Positions 1 to 9,600 of a stretch of 64,000 bases of DNA are shown piece after piece (the first letter of the stretch is position 1; each line of letters begins with the position of its first letter). Under the pieces are notes generated by a model. That model was not told where the DNA came from and did no database searches. It worked only from the letters and a program-made list of their open reading frames with translations. The position numbers and the translations under genes are program-made. Origin of the DNA: Mucilaginibacter oryzae (GTDB taxonomy: Bacteria; Bacteroidota; Bacteroidia; Sphingobacteriales; Sphingobacteriaceae); the NCBI RefSeq assembly GCF_003148845.1, contig NZ_QGHA01000005.1, forward strand, positions 1 through 64,000, read 5' to 3'.

Positions 1-348
1 GTCCGCCGGCCCATTATAGTTGGCGGTAAGCTGAATATGGTATCTTCTTTTAATTTCTTCACTCAGCAGGTCTTCAATATGGTAAAGGTCATCTACATCG
101 ATGCCGTATTTTTCGTCAATGTGGGCGCTGGCCGCTTTAACCCGGGTTACCGAAGCGGTTTTAAAAAAATCTGTAGCGGTTGATGCTTTTATGGCCGCCT
201 TTCTATCGTCCTGCACCGTCAGTAGCGTGTAGTGCTGCTCTTCCAGCCTGCCGCTTTGGTAACCGCCCAGGTTGATAAAGAAGAGGCGATGTTTGGTAGC
301 GGCCGCCTGGTTATGAGGCACAACTTGTACCTGGTAACCGTTACTCAA
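1..348 (-). CDS. DUF1543-like protein, partial (runs off the left edge)
   Basis: The minus strand is open from about 348 to the window edge. It encodes a stretch with RLFFINLGGY near its start and then AHIDEKYGIDVDDLYHIEDL, which I recall as typical of DUF1543 proteins, a family of unknown function. The usual N-terminal half, with its HDxFFG-like region, is absent. A hairpin terminator at 357-395 lies immediately upstream and there is no ATG; the only in-frame initiator I see is TTG at 346-348. It may therefore be a 5'-truncated gene rather than a working one. Family assignment is from memory of the motif pattern; the function is unknown. Confidence 0.5.
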   Translation of the reverse strand, partial: MSNGYQVQVVPHNQAAATKHRLFFINLGGYQSGRLEEQHYTLLTVQDDRKAAIKASTATDFFKTASVTRVKAASAHIDEKYGIDVDDLYHIEDLLSEEIKRRYHIQLTANYNGPAD

Positions 349-356
349 AATGTAAT

Positions 357-395
357 AAAAAAGGGCAATTTCAAATCGAAAATTGCCCTTTTTTT
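357..395. terminator. bidirectional intrinsic terminator
   Basis: A perfect 9-bp stem GGGCAATTT / AAATTGCCC (363-371 and 380-388) is flanked by an A-run on the left and a T-run on the right, so it could end transcription on either strand. No intact gene ends here on either strand. It separates the partial DUF1543-like gene from the region downstream of the TonB receptor. Confidence 0.75.
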
Positions 396-580
396 ATTAG
401 TGACCAGCCGATGTCGAAATTTTATTTGGCCACAGACGGCCAATTTTGATTTATGGCACAGCCTCTGAACAGCGCTTGCCGCTTTTTCCAACAGCTCCAT
501 GCGTTTACGGATAAACGGAGGCAGTTTAATGGCATGATGAATGACCAGTCAGCAATTTGTAACGGTCGATACTGTTTTCT

Positions 581-2944
581 TTAATATTTAACCGAAATTC
601 CAAAGTTGACCGCCCTTCCTCTGCCTGTTGAAAAAAAACCGGGCTGCATGAACCATTGGGCACGTGCAGGGAAGTAATACGCATTGAACAGGTTTTCTAT
701 GCCCAGGCTAACCCGTGTGCTTTTATTGACGCGTAATCCGGCAATCAGATTGAATAAATTATAGGCTTTTACCGCGCCTTCATTGCCATTATATATTCCT
801 GTATTGTTCTTTGCAAACCGGTCTCTGCTTCCGATACCGGTATAATTCAGTGTAAAATCCATCACTTGTAGCGGTGAATAAGTGACACTCCCGGTAATTT
901 TAGGGGCAGAAATCCGTCTACCGTTGAGATACGCATCTTCAGGGTCATTGTATTTTCCGTTGCCGTTTACATCGCGTTTGCCTTCCGTATAGCTATAACT
1001 TCCGGCGATAGTTAACTCCCGGTTTAACACGTAGGAAGCAGCCAACTCAAAGCCATATATTTTTTCAGGGCTGCGGGCAGTATTGAACAAGCCGGTAGCC
1101 GGGTCGTAAACTACCTCGATGCCCAATTTAGATGTACTGCGGTAAGCAGAGGCTGAAAAATTAAGCCCTTTGTAGCGGCTTTCGAACCCGGCCTCATAGT
1201 TATTCACTTTTACTGCATCTGTGTTGATCTTATCAATGCTGTTTACCTTGGTGTCCCGTAAGGCCAGACCGATATCCATTACTGAAAATCCTTGCGAAAA
1301 GCTTACATAAGGGCTAAATAACTCACAACGGTTATATTTCAACCCGGCGTTGAACAAGCCTGTGTTATACTTCAGTGCGCCACCGGTTACATCAAAAGAT
1401 GGCGTAACTGTTGCACCGCTTGCATTGGTGATCCTTAGTGTGCGGTAATCGTCTACGTCTATATTGACGCGCTCCAAACGGAACCCCGTCTTTAATACCA
1501 GGTCACGTACCAGCGTTACATCCGCCTGGGCAAATGGCGCGAGGTTGGTCATATCCATTGTCGGTACCCATACACGCCCATCAACCAATGGCTGCGATGT
1601 TTTATCCTTCAAAACATCCAGTCCGTAAGACAGGTTAGCATTAATCGAATTTGTTTTCACCAGCGGTGTTTGCAGGAATAAGCGGATTCCCTTTTTATCG
1701 TTATGAGCCAAAGACTGACCGTCTCCGCCATCGAAACGTCCGAGTGAAACATAGAATACATCTTCACGCTTTTCATAATAAGCGTCGGCGGTTAAACTGG
1801 TTTTCAGGAACAGGCTGTCAACCTTGTATGACAAATGCACGTTGTGGTTATATTTAGCTCCTGTTGGGATACCAAGCGGTTTCCCCAATACACCAGTCGC
1901 TTTCTGACCGGTTGCAAGGTTCCCGTTTACCAGGGTGAAGTTGCTGTTTTGCAAACTACTGTAGTAATTGTAAACCAACTGCAGCCGCTGGTACTTTGTC
2001 GGTTCAAAACCGATTTTCGCAAAGGCGTTATAGGTATCGGTTTCACCAAGGCTGTAGTTAGGGCCAACCACATCTCCTTTGGCATCTTTATATTCGCCGG
2101 TTTGTTCGGCAACTCCACTAACCACATAATCAAACTTGTTGACCTTTCCGTAAAACATCTGGCTGAGACGACCACCTACCGAATTGCGGAGTTTGATCAG
2201 CGAGCTGTTTAAAAAAATATCGGTTTTACCTGCAAAAGCTTTAGCGGTATCAGGTACAAGCGTTACATAATTTACTAATCCTCCTGCTGAGCCGTTCCCG
2301 TAAATTGCCGTGGCGCCCTTAACAACTTCTATTTGTTGAAGAACTGAAGGATCAATGGAGCGCAGATCAACTTCGGCATTTCTAAGCGGCGATGACTGGC
2401 TTACACCATCTATCATCACGAGCATGGGCCTCCCGCGAAGGTTCTGCCCAACGTTGCTGCCAGACTGGGCACTTGGAGCAAAACCTGGTACCTGGTTAGC
2501 TAAAATGCTGGTCAGGTCGGGATTAACTGCTATCTCGGTTTCCAATTTCTTTTTAGAAACTATACTCACCGATGAAACGATGTTCTTAGGGCTTTCAGGC
2601 TTTCTTGTGGCTGAAATGATCACCTCACCGAGGGCCAGATCAGATCTTTTAAGCATGAGTGTGATAACCGTATCTTTCGTAAGCGGTGATAACGTTACTG
2701 ATAAAGTTTCATACCCGGTAGCAGATGCTTTGATCTGTAAGTTCTGGCTGGCAGGTACAAAAACCTCAAAACGCCCTTTGGCATCACCCGAAGTTTTTAA
2801 TTGATTAACTTGAATTGTCGCATATGGAACTGGCGATAAAGAGTCTTTGACAAACCCTCTTAATTTAACGTTTTGGCTATTAGCTATACTGGATAGCATA
2901 AGTAAACAACAGATGGTAAAAAGTGAATATAGATTTGGCTTCAT
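581..2944 (-). CDS. TonB-dependent outer-membrane receptor (iron-complex / siderophore type)
   Basis: A 787-residue outer-membrane receptor expected to import a TonB-dependent ligand, most likely an iron complex. Residues 1-23 are a Sec signal peptide ending in ANSQ. Residues 25-100 form a carboxypeptidase-regulatory-like beta domain (GFVKDSLSPVPYATIQV). A plug domain follows around 110-230, with the plug signatures NLRGRPMLVMIDGV and VVKGATAIYGNGSAGG, then a 22-strand-type barrel ending in an aromatic-rich C terminus (FGISVKY). The length and lack of an STN domain fit the CirA/FhuE-like iron receptors rather than SusC. No sigma, FecR or SusD gene is attached. It is probably monocistronic. 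The ligand cannot be read from sequence. Confidence 0.88.
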   Translation of the reverse strand: MKPNLYSLFTICCLLMLSSIANSQNVKLRGFVKDSLSPVPYATIQVNQLKTSGDAKGRFEVFVPASQNLQIKASATGYETLSVTLSPLTKDTVITLMLKRSDLALGEVIISATRKPESPKNIVSSVSIVSKKKLETEIAVNPDLTSILANQVPGFAPSAQSGSNVGQNLRGRPMLVMIDGVSQSSPLRNAEVDLRSIDPSVLQQIEVVKGATAIYGNGSAGGLVNYVTLVPDTAKAFAGKTDIFLNSSLIKLRNSVGGRLSQMFYGKVNKFDYVVSGVAEQTGEYKDAKGDVVGPNYSLGETDTYNAFAKIGFEPTKYQRLQLVYNYYSSLQNSNFTLVNGNLATGQKATGVLGKPLGIPTGAKYNHNVHLSYKVDSLFLKTSLTADAYYEKREDVFYVSLGRFDGGDGQSLAHNDKKGIRLFLQTPLVKTNSINANLSYGLDVLKDKTSQPLVDGRVWVPTMDMTNLAPFAQADVTLVRDLVLKTGFRLERVNIDVDDYRTLRITNASGATVTPSFDVTGGALKYNTGLFNAGLKYNRCELFSPYVSFSQGFSVMDIGLALRDTKVNSIDKINTDAVKVNNYEAGFESRYKGLNFSASAYRSTSKLGIEVVYDPATGLFNTARSPEKIYGFELAASYVLNRELTIAGSYSYTEGKRDVNGNGKYNDPEDAYLNGRRISAPKITGSVTYSPLQVMDFTLNYTGIGSRDRFAKNNTGIYNGNEGAVKAYNLFNLIAGLRVNKSTRVSLGIENLFNAYYFPARAQWFMQPGFFSTGRGRAVNFGISVKY

Positions 2945-3102
2945 TTGTTGAAATTTGGCGCAATAATACGTTTATTTAAACTAATTCTAAATAATAATAG
3001 TGATTTGCTCCTTACCTGAGGGGCCCTTCAGGCATTTCAGGGTTGATTATGATCCTGAACGGTATATCGGGGATCTATTAGGAACCTTCAATGCTTTCTA
3101 AC

Positions 3103-3273
3103 TCAGACCGGGAAAGCGATCGTAATGACGGTACCGTGATCGTTGGTGAAGCTGATCCTGCCACCGTGTTGTTCGGTCAGGCCGATCATCATGTTCACTC
3201 CAGGGGAATTGCAGGCATACATGTCAAAATCAGCCGGCAGGCCACGCCCGTTGTCAGGTGAATGATGTTTCAA
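3103..3273 (-). pseudogene. remnant of a sensor histidine kinase ATPase domain
   Basis: About 55 codons encode the C-terminal end of a HATPase_c domain: DNGRGLPADFD resembles the G1 box, SPGVNMMIGLTEQHGG the G2 box, and GTVITIAFPV the closing strand. No sensor, dimerisation or N-box region precedes it; upstream sequence in this frame does not continue the family. It is therefore a decayed fragment, probably of a HWE/HisKA_2-type kinase, and not expected to function. Confidence 0.6.
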
Positions 3274-3332
3274 TATTTCATCATTCATCCCCTGGAAAAC
3301 CCATTGCGGGACACGCGGCGGTGTGATATCAT

Positions 3333-3364
3333 TAAAAAAGTCCCGACTATATCGCCGGGACTTT
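3333..3364 (-). terminator. intrinsic terminator of the sigma-SusCD-thioredoxin operon
   Basis: A 9-bp stem AAAGTCCCG / CGGGACTTT (3337-3345 and 3356-3364) is followed on the minus strand by a run of T. It lies about 60 bp beyond the stop of the last thioredoxin gene and is the natural end of the minus-strand operon that begins near 12.1 kb. Confidence 0.8.
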
Positions 3365-3426
3365 CACATAATTTCTGATGTTCAGAATCGCAAAACTTGC
3401 TTATCAAGCAGGCCCTGAAATTATGG

Positions 3427-4008
3427 TTAATTACCCGATCCGGATTTACTGAGCTTTTTGGCAGCATCCATGGTAAATTTGCCATCCACCAATAACTGAA
3501 GTACCTGCTCGTTAATTTGATCAGGCGTAGTGACCCACATTAATTTACCATTTTGTATAAGGTAGGTTTGGGGTATTGCTGATACAGCTGCCGGTTTTAT
3601 CCATTTTTTATCAAAATCACTTCCGGGCGGGCCACTTAGGGCGATATTAAAATTCAGTTCGTTGGTGTGATTTTTTACATAACTCACAGCCTTCGCCTCA
3701 TCCCTTTCAAATACGTCCTGGGCAATGAATGTAATCTTATCCTTAAATTTTAAACTAAGCTCATTCAGGTGAGGCATGGCGGCCATACAGGGTACGCACC
3801 AGGTTGCCCAAAGTTCAACCAAATAAATTTTGCCATCCTCAAATTTACTTATGGGGCCGCCTTTTATCCATTCTACCTGCGGATAAGTTGTAATTGGGTC
3901 GCCGATATCGGGAAAGTCTTCAACCCGTTGCGCGTTTGCAGTTAATGCTGTAATTGTTAACAGCAAAACAACTAAAAGCCCCATTATGTTATTTGCCTTC
4001 ATTTTCAA
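3427..4008 (-). CDS. TlpA-like thiol-disulfide oxidoreductase
   Basis: A 193-residue exported thioredoxin-fold protein. Residues 1-26 are a signal peptide (ends TANAQ). The active site WCVPC (Cys71 and Cys74) sits after the strand IYLVELWAT, and the cis-proline loop is SAIPQTYLI. The family reduces or oxidises disulfides in the periplasm. It is the last gene of the operon and overlaps the preceding AhpC/TlpA-fold gene by 20 bp, so the two are likely translationally coupled. A redox protein at the end of a SusCD locus suggests that the imported substrate, or the receptor complex, depends on disulfide chemistry; that part is inference. Confidence 0.88.
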   Translation of the reverse strand: MKMKANNIMGLLVVLLLTITALTANAQRVEDFPDIGDPITTYPQVEWIKGGPISKFEDGKIYLVELWATWCVPCMAAMPHLNELSLKFKDKITFIAQDVFERDEAKAVSYVKNHTNELNFNIALSGPPGSDFDKKWIKPAAVSAIPQTYLIQNGKLMWVTTPDQINEQVLQLLVDGKFTMDAAKKLSKSGSGN

Positions 4009-5143
4009 TCAATTTTTCAAGTGTAAATCCTAATTCGTTATCATTTAGCACTACCTTGTCCGATAAAAATTTACCGTCTTTGCCAATAAGATAGGCTGCC
4101 GGGAGTGTGCCTTTATTGAATAAGGCATAACTTTTTGTAACGGCGCCTGCAGAGCGGCCGTTTTCAGAAAATCCTTCAACATCATTAAGGTGCACCCATC
4201 CCGGAAACTGTTCGGCTATTTGCTGCTTCCAGATATCTTCATCGTCATAGCTAACGCCAATTATAACCGCTCCTTTTTCTTTTAATCGCTTTTCGGCCCG
4301 TCTCATGTAAAGGGCAAACTTGTCAAACGGCACAAAGTTTCTGAACCAGAATACCAATAAAACATCCTTGCCTTTAAATGATGATAGCGACACCATTTTC
4401 CCTTCACTGTCGGGTAAGGTAAAATCAGGCGCAGGCTTTCCTTTGGTAAGCAGCGTAACCGCATCGATTTTTGAACTTAATATTTTTCCTGCTTCAGATT
4501 CTTTGATACTCTTGCTAAACCTGTTAAACGATGAGTTGAGGCCCGGTGTAATTGCACGGGCCTTTTTTCTCCTCCAGATATCGAAGGCAACATAGCTATC
4601 GGGATGCAGAGCTATAAAAACGCTGTCCAATTGGTCGGCCTTTTTCATCAGCACGCCAAGTTCTTTCATTAATGGCATCCTGGTACTGTCGTCTTTTGAT
4701 AGCCTGGCAAGTTTTTCGTTAATCGGCTTAAGCTGTTCGTTCAATGGTTCAAATGGCTTATTTCTTTGGGTAAATTCAGCCTGGGTTTTTCCACCCGTAA
4801 TTATCGCCTCCTTCATGCCTCCCAAGCTTTTTACATTGACATTTCCATCAATATAAAATCTTTGCATATCAATTTTCGACATAGTGGCGGCAGTTAGCGG
4901 CCCCTTATATGGGTTGAGGTTCAGCGTGGCGTAGGCAGGGTCGGTAATTGTGCCTTTAAATGTAAACGCGCCGTTTACAACTTTAGTTGAATCCTGTATG
5001 TAATCACCTTTGGCGTTGTCGTATTCTAAAAGGATTATGCCTTGTTTATCTTTTGCAAGCTGGCCGGTAATTGTAAATGGATGTTGTGCAACGGCTACCG
5101 TCGCTAACAGATATAAAAAGCTAAATATGATGTATTTTTTCAT
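3989..5143 (-). CDS. DUF4369-type AhpC/TlpA-fold protein lacking all cysteines
   Basis: A 384-residue exported protein. Residues 1-19 are a signal peptide; about 21-125 is a beta-rich DUF4369-like domain (FTITGQLAKDKQGIILLEYD), common at the N terminus of Bacteroidota thioredoxins; a helical linker follows; residues 235-384 are an AhpC/TSA-TlpA fold (GKPAPDFTLPDSEGK). Where an active protein has WCxxC this one reads FWFRNFVPFD (residues 265-274), and I find no cysteine anywhere in the protein. It cannot do thiol chemistry and is more likely a binding or structural partner of the TlpA encoded next to it. It starts 3 bp after the SusD stop. Confidence 0.82.
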   Translation of the reverse strand: MKKYIIFSFLYLLATVAVAQHPFTITGQLAKDKQGIILLEYDNAKGDYIQDSTKVVNGAFTFKGTITDPAYATLNLNPYKGPLTAATMSKIDMQRFYIDGNVNVKSLGGMKEAIITGGKTQAEFTQRNKPFEPLNEQLKPINEKLARLSKDDSTRMPLMKELGVLMKKADQLDSVFIALHPDSYVAFDIWRRKKARAITPGLNSSFNRFSKSIKESEAGKILSSKIDAVTLLTKGKPAPDFTLPDSEGKMVSLSSFKGKDVLLVFWFRNFVPFDKFALYMRRAEKRLKEKGAVIIGVSYDDEDIWKQQIAEQFPGWVHLNDVEGFSENGRSAGAVTKSYALFNKGTLPAAYLIGKDGKFLSDKVVLNDNELGFTLEKLIENEGK

Positions 5144-5146
5144 GAC

Positions 5147-6628
5147 TTATGGATTGTTTGTTATTTGTGGATTGCCAACCATGATATAGTAAGGCAGTTT
5201 TAAGGTTAAACGCTTTTCATCCAGCGTTATAGTTTTGGCGTTGTTTGTTTCATCTGCATAAAGCAAATGGGTAAATTTTTGTCCGCTAAATAACGGATCG
5301 ACAGACATGCGCCTCATGTCAAACCAACGGTAGCCTTCCGCTGCAAATTCGCGCACACGTTCATCAAAGATGAATCTGATCAAAAGATTTTGGTTGGATG
5401 CAATTGTACCGGAGATGGCCGCGCGGTCAGCAGGCAGCCTGTTTTTCCGTAATGTTTCCACGTCGGCTACGGCTCCGGCCAAATCACCGTTGCGGGCCTT
5501 TGCTTCGCCACTAAGTAAATACAGCTCCGGAAGCTGAATACCGAAACGGCTTAACTGCACACCGATTTTCGAAAGACGCCCCGACGGGTTTACTTCCTGA
5601 TATGGAAATTGAGCCGCGTAAAAATTCAAACGGAGGTCTGCCGGATCAAACAGCGCACGCGCTTGCGGAGACAGCACGATGAAATCGTTCATGAAGCCGT
5701 TGCCGTTATACGGCCCGTTATAAAAAGACTTTGCTACAAGCGACTCGGTTACGTTGGTATAGCCGCCAAAAGGCGAGTTTGTAGGGCCGTAGTCTGTTAC
5801 CGGGTAAAACTCGCCGTCGGGTGCAAAGGTCTGGTTGTAATTGTATAACACTGCCGACGTTGATGAAGCGCTGTTATCCTTTATTGCCGCGTTAAGCATG
5901 GCAACAGCGTTTATGTTATCACCGGTAAAAAGATATACTTTGCCCAGCAGCGCTTCGGCCGCGGCCTTATTAAAGCGCACTTTACTTTTACCACTCAACG
6001 GCAGTTTTGAAATAGCGTCCTTCAGGTCGGTCGTGATAAAATCATACACTTGTTTAACACTGGCCCGCGTAAAACCTGTAGCATTTATATCGGCTGATGT
6101 GATGATAGGAAATGCGGGGTCTGAACTTGCAGTTGACTGGTTATAAGGCTTTCCAAAAAAATTGGCAAATTGAAAATAAAGCCAGGCCCTGTTTGCCTTC
6201 GCTTCAGCCAACAATGCCGATTTTTGTTCAGCCGAGCCGCCGGTTGATTCATTAACCCCGTTTATTACCTTGTTAACGGTATAAACGTTACCCATATACA
6301 ACTGCATGGTCCAGTCGTAATCGGTAGGCGTAAATACATCGGCCTGCCATTCAAACGCCCTTTGCGACATACCCGGGCTACCGCCCGAATTGTAATGTCT
6401 CTCTTCGGCGGCCACATCGTCGCCCATTAAAACTAACTGTTGCCATCCGCCTGCAAAGTCATAAAGGTACAGGCCCTGATCGTTCATTACTTTATCAAAA
6501 TCGGCAGTTGTGGTAACTAACTGGCGGCCTTGCGGAACAACGTTTAAAAAGTCTTTTTTACAGGATAGCAACAGGGAAAAAAGACCGGTATACATAATAA
6601 TTTTATAATGTTGTACTTTCATCTTCAA
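5147..6628 (-). CDS. SusD/RagB-family nutrient-binding outer-membrane lipoprotein
   Basis: A 493-residue lipoprotein: the signal ends in the lipobox LLLSC followed by KKDFLNVVPQG, the usual N terminus of mature SusD proteins. The TPR-rich helical body (AEAKANRAWLYFQFANFFGKP; NKAAAEALLGKVYLFTGD) and the C-terminal signature REFAAEGYRWFDMRRM are characteristic of the family. SusD forms the surface lid on the SusC channel and captures ligand. The gene begins 6 bp after the SusC stop, so the pair is co-transcribed. No glycoside hydrolase, sulfatase or peptidase lies in this operon, so the ligand class (glycan or peptide) is not evident. Confidence 0.92.
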   Translation of the reverse strand: MKMKVQHYKIIMYTGLFSLLLSCKKDFLNVVPQGRQLVTTTADFDKVMNDQGLYLYDFAGGWQQLVLMGDDVAAEERHYNSGGSPGMSQRAFEWQADVFTPTDYDWTMQLYMGNVYTVNKVINGVNESTGGSAEQKSALLAEAKANRAWLYFQFANFFGKPYNQSTASSDPAFPIITSADINATGFTRASVKQVYDFITTDLKDAISKLPLSGKSKVRFNKAAAEALLGKVYLFTGDNINAVAMLNAAIKDNSASSTSAVLYNYNQTFAPDGEFYPVTDYGPTNSPFGGYTNVTESLVAKSFYNGPYNGNGFMNDFIVLSPQARALFDPADLRLNFYAAQFPYQEVNPSGRLSKIGVQLSRFGIQLPELYLLSGEAKARNGDLAGAVADVETLRKNRLPADRAAISGTIASNQNLLIRFIFDERVREFAAEGYRWFDMRRMSVDPLFSGQKFTHLLYADETNNAKTITLDEKRLTLKLPYYIMVGNPQITNNP

Positions 6629-6634
6629 TTAAAT

Positions 6635-9600
6635 TTAAAATGTAACATTAGCCCCAAGGGTGAAAGTATGCCGGTATTGCGGCAAGCTTCTTACGCCGAT
6701 ATTGAATGCCTGATATTCCGGGTCTATGCCATATTTATTGTTCTTCCAGATCATGTAATTACCCGTTTGCACGTAAAGGTTAACTGTCTTGAGTTTTAGC
6801 TTGCCTGCTATATTGGCAGGCAGCCCGTACGAAAGCGTAATATCCCGCAGTTTGGCGTATGATGCGCTCACTACGTTAATATCAGCATAAGTGTAGTAGC
6901 TGGTATTTCTTCTGAAGTTATTGACACCAAGGCTGGCAACGTAAGCCGGGATATTTGTATTGAGCTCATCGCCTGGCTTTTTCCACCGGTTTTCAAACTC
7001 GGGGTTGATATTCCCGCTGAAACTTCCGGCGGTACCGCTTAACCGGCCCGCGTAAAACTGGTTAACATCGCGCCGCATTACGGCTCCGAGATTGAAGATC
7101 ATATTGGCCGTTAACGACAGTTGTTTATATTGAAACGTATTGGATAAGCCGCCGTTATATTTAGGTAAAGTTGAGCCCTTATACACAAGGTCGGCAGCGG
7201 TTGCAGCATAAGGATCCTTTGTAATACTTCCGTTCGCCAGTTTAATTTGAGGGTCGCCCATGTTGTCGAGCCCCGCGTAACGATAGGCAAATAACACGGG
7301 CGTAGCATAGCCTACGGCCCATTGCGATGAAAGTTGCCAGGTATCGGTTAGCATATCGGGCGTTGGCTCGCTGTATGATGCAAGCTTATTCAGGTTGTAA
7401 CTGAATACCATATGACTTTGCCACTTAAATGCACCTGCCTGCAGGTTCATGGAATTCAGGTTAATCTCAATGCCTTTATTGGTAATATTGCCTAAATTGC
7501 CGTTAGTGCGTATAAAGCCGTTTAGCGGATTTACAGATATACTGCCCAGTAAATCTGTAGTATTTTTATGGTAGGCATCAATACTACCCGAAATCCGGTT
7601 GTTTAGTACCCCCATATCAATACCGATGTTAATAGTACGGGTAGTTTCCCATGTTAGTTTCCTGTTTGCAGGGGAGGATAAGTAAAGGGAGTTACCGAAT
7701 GTTGAATTGGTTTGAGCGTTAACTATATCATACAGCGAGGCAGCATTGAGGTATGGCGAATTTCCGGTGATGCCGTATGTTGTACGAAGGCTTAAATTAT
7801 CTATCCAGCCAATTCTTTGTATAAACTTTTCGCGGCCAACATTCCATCTGGCGCCAACACTATACGCGGGTTTATTTTGCGATGCCTGGTTTGATGCGAA
7901 AAGGTTACTATGATCTCTACGCATACTTGCATCCAACTGATATTTATCAGTCATCGAATAGTTCAGTAAGGCGAAATAGGAACGGAATCGCCTGAGGGTG
8001 CTAAACGTATCAAAGGGCTTTTCTGTAAAAACGCTGCGAAATGAGCCTACAGCGCCAAATACTCCCTGAGATAATGTTTGATAATTTAAAAGGCTGTAAG
8101 TTTTCAACGCATCGTCATACCCCCTTACTATGGTAGTATTTACCAGGGTTGACTGTTCCTGCAGATCCTGGCCTAACTGGATATTAAGGTGGTCCTCGCC
8201 GTTTCTAAGCGCAGAGGTAAACATTAACTGGTTCCTGACAGTCCAGTTAACAGCGTTTGAACTTGCGGTGGAAAACCGCCCCCCGGTATTTGGAAGATAG
8301 TAAACAGGTGTAGACCCGGCAAACGGCGCTACAGTAAAATTAAGAAGTTCCCTGCGCATTGAGTATTTAGAGATATCGTCGTAGGATTCCGTAGTACCCG
8401 GAATGCGCTGATAGCCATAAGTACCCTGAAAACTAAGCCCTTTCCAGATTTTCACGGTCAGGTCGCCGGTGGCATTCACATTAAGCAGTTTACCACGGGT
8501 ATATCCGCTACCCAGTTCATCAAGCGGACTATAGTTTAAGTTGATGCCGCTCCGTTGCTCATAATCTGTTTTTCTTTCATCCGGGATGCCTTGCAGATAA
8601 TTTAACTGGATGTTATTACCATTGCCATCCCTGAATAGCTGATAGGGAATAAAGTCGGCCCCAATGCTTATCGGTCTCTTATTGCTGTTATACGCGTAAG
8701 CGAATGACGAATTTAGATTTAACGTAACACGTTTGTTAGGGCGGAAGGTTTGGTTGAAAGTCAATCTGTACTGGTCGTTTTTCTCGCCCGGGTTGTTACT
8801 TTGAGTACCGGTGTACGATACGGAACTATAAAACGAATAAGCGTCACCTCCGCCGTTTGCCGATACAGTGTGGTTATTAACGATTCCGTTTCTGAACCAG
8901 AGGTCATTTATTTGCCCAGTGTTGGTTATAGCTGAAAGGCTATCGAGCTGTTCACCCGCCCTTGCGGCACTGATGATGCCACGGTTCTGGTTGTACAATA
9001 TTTGTTCGTGTGGCGCTATAAAACTATTTGAAATGCTACTCCATGGATAGGTTACCGGATCAAAGGTTTCGCGCGCAGCCTGTATGTATTGCCGGCTGTT
9101 CATCACGTTGGCGTACCCAAAATTTGGTTTGCCGGTAAAAGTGACATAGCCGGAATAATTGATATTGATATTTTGATTATTACGACCCGATTTGGTTGTA
9201 ATAACAATAACGCCATTCGCCGCCTGCGCCCCCCATATAGCTGCCGCCGACGCATCCTTTAAAACGGTGATGTCGCCAATATCATCAGGGTTGAGGGCCG
9301 TTATATCAGGCACAGGTACACCGTTTACTACATAAAGCGGCTGCGACCCGTTGGTAACCGTACTTTTTCCTCTAACAACAGCCTGCCTTGTAGTGCCGTT
9401 ACCCTGCAAACCGGTAACAACAGTCAAACCGGCTATCTGCCCGTCAAGGCGGCTAACAATATCGTTTGTAGCGGCGCGCTGGCCAAATACTTTCATATCA
9501 GGCTTGCCAAATGATCCGGTAGCGCGTTCTTTATTCAGCTTCTGGAAACCTGTAGATAAAACAAATACCTCACGCATTTCCTGGTTGGCGGTGTTCATGG

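Noticed and set aside
400..560. Minus-strand fragment with LPPFIRKRMELLEKAA
   Set aside because: Looks protein-like, but too short, with no start and no clean stop, and no family recognised.
1835..2212. Plus-strand frames antisense to the TonB receptor
   Set aside because: They mirror the codon pattern of the receptor gene, and none has a family match or start context.
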